This document shows, piece by piece, positions 1 through 7,447 of a stretch of DNA of 29,696 bases. The notes under the pieces are model-generated. The model made no database searches and was not told the DNA's origin. It was given only the letters and a program-made list of their open reading frames with translations. Numbering within the stretch: position 1 is the stretch's first letter; each line of letters begins with the position of its first letter. This DNA is from JBBRMW01 sp038239365 (lineage in GTDB: Bacteria; Chloroflexota; Anaerolineae; Aggregatilineales; UBA2796), in assembly GCA_038239365.1 (NCBI GenBank), contig JBBSEU010000028.1, positions 1-29,696 of the forward strand, given 5' to 3'. Both the position numbers and the translations under genes were made by a program.

Positions 1-154
1 CGTGTCCGGCATGGAGTCGAATCGCTGCTTGAAGTGTTTCTTCGACTTCGGATTGGCTTAGCACATCTTCGATCACGATGTAGCCGAAGCAGTCAAAGAC
101 GAATTGATCCATCTCGGTCATTGCGCCGGGTTTTGATAAAGGCAGTAAGTCCAT
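1..154 (-). CDS. Phytanoyl-CoA dioxygenase (PhyH)-like protein, N-terminal fragment
   Basis: The minus strand opens with an ATG at 154 and reads without a stop to the window edge (51 codons). The visible protein begins MDLLPLSKPGAM and contains FDCFGYIVIEDVLS followed by an acidic amphipathic helix (QSEVEETLQAAI). An early 'F-x3-GY-hhh-x-x-vL' segment of this sort is typical of the N-terminus of PhyH-family non-haem Fe(II)/2-oxoglutarate dioxygenases. The catalytic HxD...H residues would lie beyond the window, so the family call rests on the N-terminus alone. A second Met (MTEMDQF) is a possible start. The gene is separated from the upstream sulfite-oxidase-like gene by a hairpin and is probably an independent unit. 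Confidence 0.55.
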   Translation of the reverse strand, partial: MDLLPLSKPGAMTEMDQFVFDCFGYIVIEDVLSQSEVEETLQAAIRLHAGH

Positions 155-192
155 TTTTGATTCTCGCTTTTGAAGGTTTAAGTTGTGTAGAT

Positions 193-216
193 GGGTGCTG
201 GCTGCAACCAGCACCC
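193..216 (-). terminator. Perfect 9-bp hairpin between two minus-strand genes
   Basis: GGGTGCTGG (193-201) and CCAGCACCC (208-216) form a perfect 9-bp stem with a 6-nt loop, 20 nt beyond the stop of the sulfite-oxidase-like gene. No strong U-tract follows on the minus strand, so it is either a weak intrinsic terminator or a structure that stabilises the transcript end. It separates that gene from the PhyH-like gene. Confidence 0.5.
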
Positions 217-236
217 TATTATAATGCACAAATAGC

Positions 237-887
237 TTACCAGCCGCGCCGGGCGAAGCGTTCTTCGTCCCAGATGCCTGCCGTCATCGAGTAGCCCGCC
301 TGCTCCCAGAAGCCGGGGCGATCTTCGCTGACGAATTCCAGGCCGCGCAACCACTTGCCGCCCTTCCACAAATAACGATCTGATGGTGCGTGCCGATTCG
401 GGATCGCGCCGATTACGCCGCGCAATGGGTAGCCGTGATCGGCTTCGAGCGGCTGGCCGTTGAAGTGCGTCGCAAACAGGAAGTTTTGATCAAGCATCGA
501 CTCCACGTCAAGGTTCACGGTGAAGCCATATTCGCAGTGCTGCACGCAATATTTGGCTTCGGGCTTCAGGGTGATGATCCCCTGATCGATCAAATCCTTG
601 AGGTGAACGCCTTCCCAATGGGTATCGAACTTACTCCAACGGGTGACGCAGTGAATATCCATCTCGACATTGCGGCGCGGCAAAGCGTTGAACTCCGCCC
701 ACGTCCATTTGATCGGCTTTTCCACCAATCCGGTGATCTCAAGTGTCCAGGTATTCGGGTTGAAAGGCGGGATCGGGCCATAGTGCAGCACCGGGAACTT
801 TTGCGTCAGGGATTGACCCGGCGGCAAGCGCCCTTCCTGCTTGACCTGTTCCTCTTTCTTGCGCCGATTCATAAAATCATTCAGCAC
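237..887 (-). CDS. Sulfite-oxidase-like molybdopterin oxidoreductase
   Basis: This 216-residue protein matches the short bacterial branch of the sulfite oxidase/MsrP family (oxidoreductase molybdopterin-binding domain). The fold begins near residue 45 (TWTLEITGLVEKPIKWTW). DIHCVTRWS carries Cys80, the expected Mo ligand, and residues such as HFNGQPLEADHGYPLR and the closing GYSMTAGIWDEERF are family-like. There is no Tat or Sec signal, no haem domain and no C-terminal dimerisation domain, so it is predicted to be a cytoplasmic Mo enzyme of unknown substrate. The GTG at 887 is preferred because AGGAG lies 8 nt upstream; the next Met is at residue 6. A candidate promoter lies at 950-980. Cofactor-biosynthesis genes are not in the window. 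Confidence 0.85.
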   Translation of the reverse strand: MLNDFMNRRKKEEQVKQEGRLPPGQSLTQKFPVLHYGPIPPFNPNTWTLEITGLVEKPIKWTWAEFNALPRRNVEMDIHCVTRWSKFDTHWEGVHLKDLIDQGIITLKPEAKYCVQHCEYGFTVNLDVESMLDQNFLFATHFNGQPLEADHGYPLRGVIGAIPNRHAPSDRYLWKGGKWLRGLEFVSEDRPGFWEQAGYSMTAGIWDEERFARRGW

Positions 888-949
888 GGCTACGACTCCT
901 ACTCTACGATATGGCTAGCATCATTGTCATCATAATTCATTACGAGCAG

Positions 950-980
950 ATTATATGCCGCTGCCTATGTGGTCTGCCAA
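950..980 (-). promoter_or_regulatory. Candidate sigma-70-type promoter for the sulfite-oxidase-like gene
   Basis: On the minus strand TTGGCA (980-975; 5/6 to the -35 consensus) precedes a perfect TATAAT (955-950) with a longish 19-nt spacer. The start would fall near 943, giving a leader of about 55 nt before the GTG at 887. The rest of the 888-995 gap shows nothing else I can name. Confidence 0.45.
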
Positions 981-995
981 ATCGGGAATTCATTC

Positions 996-2216
996 CTACC
1001 ATACCCGGCACAGCAAACCTTTCAAGTATGCGCCTTCGGGAAAGGTGAGTGCCACCGGATGATCGGCAGCTTGCCCTAACCGTGCGACGATCTGCCCCTC
1101 ACGCCGCGCATCGACCAACGCGCCAAAGACTACCTTTTGAAATAAATCGGCGTCTACCGCGCCCGAACACGAGAACGTCATCAGCAACCCGCCCGGCTTG
1201 ATCAGTTCAAAGGCCAGCAGATTGATGTCTTTGTAACCGCGCGTCGCCCCTTCGACCTGCTTCTGATTCTGAGCGAACTTGGGCGGATCAAGCACGATTA
1301 GATCAAAACGTTCACCAGCTTCGCGGTAACGCCGCAAAACCTGAAACACATCGCCTTCGACGTAATCCGCCTCATCCACCTGACCGCCGTTCAGCTTGAC
1401 GTTGCGCTTTGCCAGTGCCAGCGCATCCGCCGACGAATCGACGTTGATGGCGCGTTTGGCCTGACCATTCAGGGCGTACACCGAAAAGCCGCCCGTATAG
1501 CTGAAACAGTTCAAAACGGTTCGTTCCTGGCGATCCGGATCATCACGAAGCCAGTGCCGGAGCGTATCACGGCTCTCACGCTGATCGAGATAGAAGCCAG
1601 TCTTGTGACCGTGATGTACATCGACCAGGAAATGCCGCCCGTTCTCGACGATCTCAACGAATGGTGGCGGCTCCTGACCGCTCAAAATACCAGTTGAGGG
1701 CGGTAGCCCTTCTTTGGCACGCACATCAACATCGCTGCGTTCAAAGATTCCGGCGGGGTGCAGCAGATCGTTCAGCATTTCAGCGATCAACTGCTTACGC
1801 TGATCGATGCCCAGTGTCAACGCCTGCAATACCAGAAAATCAGCGTAGCGATCCACGACTAAACCCGGCAAGCCGTCATTTTCGGCGTTGATCAGTCGAT
1901 AGGCGTTGGGTTTGCCCGCGTCGTGTTCGATATTGAGCAAGGTGCGGCTGCTGATCGCCCGCTGGAGTCGAGATTGCCACCACGTTTCATCCAACGTTTC
2001 GTCCTGATGCCACGAGAGGACGTGTACCCGAATTTGCGACTGGCTGTTCCAATAGCCGCGCGCCAAAAAGTCGTCGCGTTCGGTATATAGGCTGATCAAA
2101 TCGCCGTCTTCGGGCGTGCCATTCACGCTTTGAATCGCGCCCTCAAATACCCAGGGATGCCGCCGCTCGAACGGCTTTTCTTTATCGGAATAGATGATCG
2201 CGCGCGGTTCAGACAT
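996..2216 (-). CDS. rlmI: 23S rRNA cytosine methyltransferase, RlmI family
   Basis: This 406-residue class I SAM-dependent methyltransferase has the RlmI/RlmK-like layout: an N-terminal PUA-type RNA-binding region (AIIYSDKEKPFERRHPWVFEGAI), a central linker (RLINAENDGLPGLVVDRYADFLVLQ) and a C-terminal Rossmann domain with VLNCFSYTGGFSVYAL (SAM-binding motif I), FDLIVLDPPKFAQ (motif IV) and LLMTFSCSGAV containing the expected catalytic Cys. RlmI makes m5C1962 in E. coli 23S rRNA; the exact target here is inferred. The length is normal for the family (about 400). The ATG overlaps the ligA stop by 8 nt, so the gene is probably translated from the ligA message. No clear Shine-Dalgarno sequence is needed or seen beyond GAAGG close to the start. 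Confidence 0.88.
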   Translation of the reverse strand: MSEPRAIIYSDKEKPFERRHPWVFEGAIQSVNGTPEDGDLISLYTERDDFLARGYWNSQSQIRVHVLSWHQDETLDETWWQSRLQRAISSRTLLNIEHDAGKPNAYRLINAENDGLPGLVVDRYADFLVLQALTLGIDQRKQLIAEMLNDLLHPAGIFERSDVDVRAKEGLPPSTGILSGQEPPPFVEIVENGRHFLVDVHHGHKTGFYLDQRESRDTLRHWLRDDPDRQERTVLNCFSYTGGFSVYALNGQAKRAINVDSSADALALAKRNVKLNGGQVDEADYVEGDVFQVLRRYREAGERFDLIVLDPPKFAQNQKQVEGATRGYKDINLLAFELIKPGGLLMTFSCSGAVDADLFQKVVFGALVDARREGQIVARLGQAADHPVALTFPEGAYLKGLLCRVW

Positions 2217-4308
2217 TGCCTTCGTCCGTTTCAGGTGGCAGATCGATCAAAGCACGGAAAGCCGCTTCATCCAGGATCGTCACACCCAGCGATTTGGCCT
2301 TGTCCAGTTTGCTGCCCGCTGAGTCGCCTGCCAGCACGTAATTCGTCTTTTTGCTGACACTGCCGCTCACCTTGCCACCATGCTGCGCGATCAATGCACC
2401 GGCTTCCTCACGAGTCATAGTGGGCAGCGTGCCGGTTAGCACGAAGGTCATTCCTGCCAATTGATCGGACGTTGGGGCACTGGCCGTCGGATCAGCCTCA
2501 AAACGAACGCCTGCTGTTCTCAGTTTTTCGATCAGCGTGCGATTGCGTGCTTCGGCAAACCAGGCCGTGATCGCTTCGGCAGTGGATGGGCCAATCCCGG
2601 CGATCTCGTCAATCTCAGTGACAGAAGCGTTCATCAATTCGTCAATGGATTTGTAGCGCATCAGCAATAGCTCCGCGATGCCGCCGCCGATCCCGCGAAT
2701 GCCCAGCGCCGCAATTAACCGATCCAGCGGGCGATCCTTTGCGCCTTCGATGTTTTTGAGTAGGTTCTGAATTTTCTTTTCGGCGTAGCCTTCCAGTTTT
2801 TCCAGGTCTTCGGCTTTTAGCGAAAACAGATCGCCTTCATCATGGATCAATCCGGCGGTCAGCAGTTGACGAACACCCTGTTCCCCTAAACCCTCAATAT
2901 CCATCGCGCCGCGCGAAACGAAATATTCAATATTGCGCGCCACTCGTTCGGGGCAGGCTGGGTTTGTGCAGAAGTAGTACACTTCACCGTCGGCGTGCGC
3001 GATGGGCGAGTCGCAGACCGGGCAGCGTTCGGGCGGCGTGATCGGCACTTCGTCGCCTGTTCGTGCGCCGAGAATTGGCCCCACCACGAACGGGATCACC
3101 TCACCAGCCCGTTTAATCAGCACGCGATCATGCAGGCGAATGTCTTTGCGCGCAATGTCTTCATAGTTGTGCAGCGTCGCCTGCCGGATCGTCGCGCCGC
3201 TCACAAAAACGGGTTCGAGTTCGGCTTCGGGCGTGATCACTCCGGTACGACCAACATTGGCTTTGATGGCGATGAGGCGGGTGGTCACTTCTTCGGGTGG
3301 GAACTTGTAGGCGACTGCGCCGCGTGGATTCTTGCCGACGACGCCCAATTCATTATAGGTTGGCAGATCATCGGTTTTGATCACCATACCATCGATCTCA
3401 AATTCGAGTGAATGGCGCTGTGATTCGTAGCCAGCTACATAATTGATCATCGTTTCGAGATCATCAAAATGCTTGACCTGATCGCTGGTCAGAAAGCCAA
3501 GCGCGTGTAGATATTGAATCGTTTCGTATTGGCTGCGCGGCACAGCGCCACCTTCGGACTCGGCAATACCAAAAGCGTACATCGTCAGCGGACGGGAAGC
3601 AGTAATGCGCGCATCCAATTGTTTGAGCGCGCCGGACGCCGTGTTGCGGGCATTGATATATTTCAGCGGCTCCTCAGCTTCGGCCTGTTCCGCCTGCATT
3701 TTGGTCTGAAACGTTTTGAAGTCGGACTTGTGGATCACTACTTCGCCGCGCATGACCATATGCTGCGGCGGTTTGGGGCCATCCGGGTTGACCGGGATTC
3801 GCAACGGCACGGATCGGATGGTGCGAACGTTGGCTGTCACATCATCGCCAACATAGCCATCGCCGCGCGTCGTGCCCTGTGTCAACACGCCGTCGGTATA
3901 GGTCAGCACGACGGTGAGGCCGTCAAACTTTGGCTCAATCGTGTAGGTGATCGGGGCGCTGCTGTCGAGAAGGCGGTCAATGCGCGTGCGCCAGGCGTGT
4001 ATATCATCAGCAGTATAGGCTTTGGCAAGGCTGAGCATCGGCACCGGATGGCGCACTTTGGGCAGACGCGTATCCAGATCGCTGCCCACGCGCTGCGTAG
4101 GCGAGTCGGGCGTAATCAGTTCGGGGTGTGCCTTCTCGATGGCATCCAGTTCATCGAACAGTGCATCGTATTCGGCATCGGAGATGATCGGCTGGCTGAG
4201 TACCGAGTAGCGATAGTTATGAAGGCGAATCTGGTCACGCAGATCGGCGGCACGTGCGGCCAATTCTTCGGTAGTTGCGGGTTGGGTGTTTAGCTCATTC
4301 GCCGTCAT
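2209..4308 (-). CDS. ligA: NAD+-dependent DNA ligase
   Basis: LigA seals nicks during replication and repair through an enzyme-adenylate made from NAD+. The 699-residue protein has the full bacterial layout: domain Ia with NYRYSVLSQPIISDAEYD (NMN site), adenylation motif EPKFDG with Lys127, OB fold (motifs TTRGDGYVGDDVT, EFEIDGMVIK, YKFPPEE), a four-Cys zinc finger (C429, C432, C447, C452), tandem helix-hairpin-helix segments (GLGEQGV..., GIRGIGGG, IAGIGPSTA) and a C-terminal BRCT domain from about residue 615 (GMTFVLTGTLPTMTR). The second motif residue is Phe rather than the more common Ile/Val. The start ATG has AAGGAG 7 nt upstream, lying inside the preceding PIN gene, which overlaps it by 14 nt. 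It also overlaps rlmI by 8 nt. Confidence 0.97.
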   Translation of the reverse strand: MTANELNTQPATTEELAARAADLRDQIRLHNYRYSVLSQPIISDAEYDALFDELDAIEKAHPELITPDSPTQRVGSDLDTRLPKVRHPVPMLSLAKAYTADDIHAWRTRIDRLLDSSAPITYTIEPKFDGLTVVLTYTDGVLTQGTTRGDGYVGDDVTANVRTIRSVPLRIPVNPDGPKPPQHMVMRGEVVIHKSDFKTFQTKMQAEQAEAEEPLKYINARNTASGALKQLDARITASRPLTMYAFGIAESEGGAVPRSQYETIQYLHALGFLTSDQVKHFDDLETMINYVAGYESQRHSLEFEIDGMVIKTDDLPTYNELGVVGKNPRGAVAYKFPPEEVTTRLIAIKANVGRTGVITPEAELEPVFVSGATIRQATLHNYEDIARKDIRLHDRVLIKRAGEVIPFVVGPILGARTGDEVPITPPERCPVCDSPIAHADGEVYYFCTNPACPERVARNIEYFVSRGAMDIEGLGEQGVRQLLTAGLIHDEGDLFSLKAEDLEKLEGYAEKKIQNLLKNIEGAKDRPLDRLIAALGIRGIGGGIAELLLMRYKSIDELMNASVTEIDEIAGIGPSTAEAITAWFAEARNRTLIEKLRTAGVRFEADPTASAPTSDQLAGMTFVLTGTLPTMTREEAGALIAQHGGKVSGSVSKKTNYVLAGDSAGSKLDKAKSLGVTILDEAAFRALIDLPPETDEGNV

Positions 4309-4777
4309 TGCCCGACTCCTTCGTAAACTGCGTTAAAATTTCTCCAATCGACCACACCTTAATGTCATTTGAAAAACGGTTGAAATCAACCACGTTAAGC
4401 CTTAATAAATCCGCGATTCCATACGTTTGGATGGTAGCAACAATATTCGCATCGTGGATTTGTTTTCCGCCCATCGGAATTTTTTCGAGTAACTCAAGCA
4501 GTTTATTGGTAACCAAGCTGTTTTCATCGGCAACTTGATACTGCTTTTGAAATAGTCGGATCATTTCGAGAAGTTGATCGGGAGATGTTGGCTGCATGTA
4601 TGTTTGAGGTCTTGTCATGTTGGCAAGAAATTCCCGCAAAACCTGGCGACTGATCCACATGATGACCTTGTTTTCCGACAATTTGGCAAGGACATTTTGA
4701 ATTGATGAATGCTCTGGTGCAGATGCAACAACCGACCGAAGCAGGATATTAGTGTCCAAAAAGAGCGAGTTAATCAA
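4295..4777 (-). CDS. PIN-domain ribonuclease, VapC-like toxin
   Basis: This 160-residue protein has the four acidic residues of a PIN active site: D8 in LFLDTN, E49 in LREFLANM, D109 in QIHDANIVAT and D131 in LNVVDFNRF. PIN proteins with this length, preceded by a small overlapping gene, are usually VapC-type mRNA or tRNA endonuclease toxins. The start must be the TTG at 4777 because the catalytic D8 is only seven residues in and no ATG or GTG is available; TTG overlaps the stop of the upstream 68-codon gene by 4 nt. The 3' end runs 14 nt into ligA, so toxin and ligase share a transcript. A housekeeping PIN nuclease is an alternative to a toxin. Confidence 0.82.
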   Translation of the reverse strand: MINSLFLDTNILLRSVVASAPEHSSIQNVLAKLSENKVIMWISRQVLREFLANMTRPQTYMQPTSPDQLLEMIRLFQKQYQVADENSLVTNKLLELLEKIPMGGKQIHDANIVATIQTYGIADLLRLNVVDFNRFSNDIKVWSIGEILTQFTKESGNDGE

Positions 4778-4980
4778 TCTTCTTCACGCCCTTCACGTTC
4801 TTCCACGAAATTTTCCGGCCACGGACCCAAGTCAAGCACTGGCAGTTCCAGACGAGCCGGACGCTTGCCTTCTGTCGCCAATGCGTCCTGGACGGCTTCA
4901 TGGATCAGACTTTTTAATTCTTCGCGCAGAAAGATTCGTAGCTCATCTAAGGTCAAATCGCCAACGCGCTCGGTTGCCAT
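4774..4980 (-). CDS. Small acidic protein, probable antitoxin partner of the PIN protein
   Basis: A 68-residue charged protein: LTLDELRIFLREELKSLIHEAVQDALA is an amphipathic helical N-terminal half that could dimerise, and the acidic, Pro-containing tail (LDLGPWPENFVEEREGREED) could wrap a toxin partner. The ATG has AAAGGTGA 5 nt upstream. Translational coupling to the PIN gene (4-nt TTGA overlap) and antitoxin-first order support an antitoxin role. It does not show an obvious ribbon-helix-helix, AbrB or Phd signature, so the antitoxin family is not identified. It follows the SH3b membrane gene by 39 nt. Confidence 0.65.
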   Translation of the reverse strand: MATERVGDLTLDELRIFLREELKSLIHEAVQDALATEGKRPARLELPVLDLGPWPENFVEEREGREED

Positions 4981-5019
4981 ATATCACCTTTCAGAACAGA
5001 TATTCTAGCTCAAAACCGT

Positions 5020-5796
5020 CTACTGCGCTACCACTGTCAGGAAGCGCCGTGCTGCCCACCCGTCGTTATTCGGGTTGCCGGGGTCTTGAATGTGCCACCA
5101 TTCTTCATCACTGGCCGTCTGTGGTCCTTCTTTGAGGATGTATTTTTCGCCATCTCTTGCCAGAAATTTTGCAGTGAACTGCTTACCGGGGCCACTTCGT
5201 ACATTAAGGCCACTGCCGCCAACACCAACGATTTGCACTGTTGCGCCAATCGTGAAATTGCCGGGCGGTAAGGTTGCGCTGGACGCAATCGTGGGTAAGG
5301 GAGCAGTTGGAGTCAGAGTTGAGGGTTGGGGAATCGCGGTTTGGCTAGCGGGCGGCCCAATCGTGTAGGTGGCCGTGATCACGATCACGATGGGCGTTGC
5401 ACCGCCGGGCGCGGACTGACCACCCACTGTGTTAACCACCAGCAGCGCCCCAAACGCCAATCCGCCCACCACCGCCAGCATAACGACCAGCGACCACCAG
5501 GGCAAATACATGCCGCTTTCACTGGGCTGTCGTTTTTTGCGGCGTCCGCGCGGTTCAGGGGGCGGTGGATAGTTTGGTTCGGGCGTATAGAGCGGCGGTG
5601 GCATAACGGGCGGCGCAACCTGGCGTTCGGGGCGCGTTTTTTGTTTTGGCCGACTTTCGGTGCGGCTGTTATAGGTGCGCGTCGGCAGTTCGTCGGGCGG
5701 GTTAACGCGGCGTGTCCCCTTCGGCGGCGTGATCGATTGCGAAGGGGTGTCCTGCTCATCCGGTTCGTACATCGACTCGTCGGGAAAGTCGCTCAT
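5020..5796 (-). CDS. Pro-rich single-pass membrane protein with extracytoplasmic SH3b domain
   Basis: The 258-residue protein has three parts: a Pro- and charge-rich cytoplasmic stretch (1-95, ending RGRRKKR), one transmembrane helix (about 100-122, WWSLVVMLAVVGGLAFGALLVV), then a Ser/Thr/Pro linker (TPTAPLPTI) and a C-terminal bacterial SH3 domain (about 185-256) with LNVRSGPGKQFTAKF, EEWWHIQDP and GWAARRFLTVV. The positive-inside rule puts the SH3b domain outside the cell, where such domains commonly bind cell-wall peptides or glycans. No enzymatic domain is visible. It heads the apparent run to antitoxin, PIN, ligA and rlmI, but a functional link to those is not evident. Confidence 0.8.
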   Translation of the reverse strand: MSDFPDESMYEPDEQDTPSQSITPPKGTRRVNPPDELPTRTYNSRTESRPKQKTRPERQVAPPVMPPPLYTPEPNYPPPPEPRGRRKKRQPSESGMYLPWWSLVVMLAVVGGLAFGALLVVNTVGGQSAPGGATPIVIVITATYTIGPPASQTAIPQPSTLTPTAPLPTIASSATLPPGNFTIGATVQIVGVGGSGLNVRSGPGKQFTAKFLARDGEKYILKEGPQTASDEEWWHIQDPGNPNNDGWAARRFLTVVAQ

Positions 5797-5828
5797 AGCA
5801 CTCTCGTTGGTGAGATAATTTCCCGACT

Positions 5829-5837
5829 ATTTTACCA
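5829..5837 (-). promoter_or_regulatory. Candidate extended -10 promoter for the SH3b-ligA gene run
   Basis: TGGTAAAAT on the minus strand (5837-5829) matches an extended -10 (TGn + 5/6 hexamer) 33 nt before the ATG at 5796. The -35 (TGAATA, 3/6) is poor, as is allowed for extended -10 promoters. Confidence 0.4.
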
Positions 5838-5886
5838 CGTTAGGATGCAGCTATTCATCCAGGGGAATAACTCAAACTAACGAACT

Positions 5887-5916
5887 TACACCTGCAAAGC
5901 AGGTGATGCAGGTGTA
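5887..5916. repeat. Nested inverted repeat with two mutually exclusive stems
   Basis: TACACCTGC (5887-5895) can pair perfectly with GCAGGTGTA (5908-5916; 9 bp, 12-nt loop), while its inner CACCTGC can instead pair with GCAGGTG (5899-5905; 7 bp, 3-nt loop). The right arm is therefore duplicated. It lies in the 255-nt gap between the SH3b gene and tRNA-Cys. The rest of that gap, apart from the two promoters listed, holds nothing I recognise. Confidence 0.6.
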
Positions 5917-6011
5917 TGAGGCTGCTTAGCAACCGAAAAACTAACCACACAAAGACGTTAGCCGTACCTTCCTGACTAAGCGCCGAAATTGTTGAGTGGG
6001 ACGGCTCACCC

Positions 6012-6040
6012 TTGCGTTTCGGGGCAGAATACGGTATATT
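6012..6040 (+). promoter_or_regulatory. Candidate promoter of tRNA-Cys
   Basis: TTGCGT (6012-6017) and TATATT (6035-6040; 5/6) are separated by an ideal 17-nt spacer. The predicted start is about 5 nt upstream of the mature tRNA 5' end at 6052, which suits a short-leader tRNA transcript. Confidence 0.55.
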
Positions 6041-6051
6041 TCCCCTACTCC

Positions 6052-6122
6052 GGCGATGTAGCCAAGTGGTAAGGCAGAGCTCTGCAAAAGCTCCACCGTG
6101 GGTTCGATTCCCACCGTCGCCT
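6052..6122 (+). tRNA. tRNA-Cys (anticodon GCA)
   Basis: The 71-nt cloverleaf is complete: acceptor GGCGATG pairs with CGTCGCC (one T-G wobble), the D arm contains AGTGGTAA, the anticodon stem GAGCT/AGCTC closes the 7-nt loop CTGCAAA with anticodon GCA, a 4-nt variable loop follows, and the T arm GTGGG/CCCAC encloses TTCGATT. The discriminator base is T (U73), the key identity element for cysteinyl-tRNA synthetase. CCA is not encoded. It ends 5 nt before the stop codon of a convergent gene. Confidence 0.97.
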
Positions 6123-6127
6123 CAAGG

Positions 6128-6418
6128 TCAGATAATCTGATAACGATCCTGCCGCATAGAACTGAAATCTAACTGCGCGGCGAAGGCTTGTCCATCCGGG
6201 TCTTGCATGAACTTAGGCGTCCAGGCTTCGGCGTCAGTCGTTGATGTCCAATGCAGGATGATCGTCCATTCGCCGTTTGCGCCTTTGGCCGCCTCACGGC
6301 TGATGAAACCCGGCTGTTTCGTGATTTGTCCACTGGCAAGCCGACGTTCGGCGGCGATAAAGGCTTGCTCGTCGGCACCCTCTTTTAGCTTGAAACGGGC
6401 GACTTCTACCATTGCCAT
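6128..6418 (-). CDS. Antibiotic-biosynthesis-monooxygenase (ABM)-like ferredoxin-fold protein
   Basis: The 96-residue protein has the size and pattern of a dimeric alpha-beta-barrel/ABM domain: MAMVEVARFKLKEGADEQAF, a central helix (AAERRLASG), PGFISREAAKGANGEWTIILHWTS, then a terminal helix (AEAWTPKFMQDPDGQAFAAQLD). Members include small cofactor-free monooxygenases and stress proteins, and the substrate cannot be assigned. The ATG has AGAGGA about 10 nt upstream. It has its own promoter at 6458-6485 with a tandem repeat directly upstream that fits binding by the neighbouring AraC-family regulator, so regulation by that protein is likely. Confidence 0.72.
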   Translation of the reverse strand: MAMVEVARFKLKEGADEQAFIAAERRLASGQITKQPGFISREAAKGANGEWTIILHWTSTTDAEAWTPKFMQDPDGQAFAAQLDFSSMRQDRYQII

Positions 6419-6457
6419 GATTGATTTATCCTCTCTATCGAACAGGTTGATAGATGC

Positions 6458-6485
6458 AGTGTAGAGGGGAATTGACGGGTGGCAA
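6458..6485 (-). promoter_or_regulatory. Promoter of the ABM-like gene
   Basis: On the minus strand TTGCCA (6485-6480; 5/6) and TACACT (6463-6458; 4/6) are spaced by 16 nt, about 40 nt upstream of the ATG. The non-consensus -10 and the operator abutting the -35 are what one expects of an activator-dependent promoter. Confidence 0.55.
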
Positions 6486-6519
6486 AGGTAAATGTGCGAA
6501 TAAGAAGGGTAAATCTGCG
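6484..6519 (-). promoter_or_regulatory. Tandem AraC-type operator (two direct repeats, 21-bp period)
   Basis: AAAGGTAAATGTGCG (6484-6498) and AAGGGTAAATCTGCG (6505-6519), written on the plus strand, match at 13 of 15 positions and are spaced exactly 21 bp, two helical turns. AraC-family activators bind same-face direct half-sites with this period, with the proximal one touching the -35. That is the arrangement here relative to the ABM promoter. The araC-like gene ends 10 bp away. Confidence 0.6.
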
Positions 6520-6529
6520 CCGAATGCTC

Positions 6530-7447
6530 TCAGGGTTGTGCGGGGTTGTACTGAGCCGTTGTTAGATGAAACTTGCTCAGACCCTCTCGGAAAGTGGTAG
6601 GTGTTTGCCGGGTGTGGCGTTTGAAAAATTTGATCAGGTTAGTTGGCTCATCAAAGCCGGTCTGCTCCGCGATTTCTTTGATCGATAAATCGGTGTGAAC
6701 CAACAGCCGCTTGATTTCCAGGATCACACGCTCATCAATAAACACCTTGGCGGGCTTGTTGAGGACAGTTTGCGAAAGTTGGTTCAGCTTCTTGGGGGAG
6801 TAACCGAGTGCGCGGGCATAATCGATCACGTTGCGGGTACGTGGATAGTCGTTTTCAAGACGGTCTTTGAAGCGGGCAAAATCCTGATAGTGGGACAGTG
6901 CTGTTGGGAGTGTTTCGGACTGCTTGAGGCGTTCGGCACGTAAAAGCAGCGTCCGCACTAAATTTCGCATAATCTCGGCTTTGAACGAGTCCGCGCCAGG
7001 CTGATCAAACTCCTGTCGCAATTCCTGAAACAGCAACAAGAAATGTTGATAATCCGTATCGTTCAGCAAGAGCATTGGCGATTGCAGCGAATAGTCGAAG
7101 ATGCGGTATCGCGCTAACAAGTTTCGATCAGCGGCGCTCTGGTACAAAAATTCGTTCGAGAAGGCCAGCACTAGTCCCTCATTTTTCAGATTGATTTGCC
7201 ACTGGTGTACCTGATGTTGAGCAACAAACAGCAGCATTTTTTCTCGATAGTCATACACCTGAAAATCGACGAGATGCTGGCCTGCCCCTCTGGTAAACAG
7301 CGTCACCATGTATGAATGAAGACGCTGCGGCATATCCATCGGGTACGCAGCACTGCGGCTGAATAAAGTCTGGAGCGGGAGAATCATGCACTCCGCCGCC
7401 ATTTGCGGCTGCGGAAATGGCCGAACCTCCAGTATCGCTTCGGTCAT
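6530..7447 (-). CDS. AraC-family transcriptional regulator
   Basis: The 305-residue protein has a ligand-sensing N-terminal region (about 40-110, cupin-like strands such as YMVTLFTRGAGQHLVDFQVYD) and a C-terminal AraC/XylS DNA-binding domain with two helix-turn-helix motifs, around 206-224 (NVIDYARALGYSPKKLNQL) and 255-277 (SIKEIAEQTGFDEPTNLIKFF), ending RHTRQTPTTFRE. GFDEPTNLIKFFKR is the family's second recognition helix. Its ATG follows the stop of the small membrane gene directly (TAAATG), so it is translated with the kynB unit. The tandem repeats just beyond its 3' end are a plausible binding site controlling the ABM gene. The inducer is unknown. Confidence 0.92.
   Translation of the reverse strand: MTEAILEVRPFPQPQMAAECMILPLQTLFSRSAAYPMDMPQRLHSYMVTLFTRGAGQHLVDFQVYDYREKMLLFVAQHQVHQWQINLKNEGLVLAFSNEFLYQSAADRNLLARYRIFDYSLQSPMLLLNDTDYQHFLLLFQELRQEFDQPGADSFKAEIMRNLVRTLLLRAERLKQSETLPTALSHYQDFARFKDRLENDYPRTRNVIDYARALGYSPKKLNQLSQTVLNKPAKVFIDERVILEIKRLLVHTDLSIKEIAEQTGFDEPTNLIKFFKRHTRQTPTTFREGLSKFHLTTAQYNPAQP

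Noticed and set aside
3514..4293. Long plus-strand open frame of 259 codons
   Set aside because: It lies wholly antisense to ligA, whose protein matches the family throughout; the plus-strand product has no recognisable domains.
5326..5880. Plus-strand open frame of 184 codons rich in Arg
   Set aside because: Antisense to the Pro-rich SH3b gene; the Arg richness is the complement of its Pro/Gly codons.
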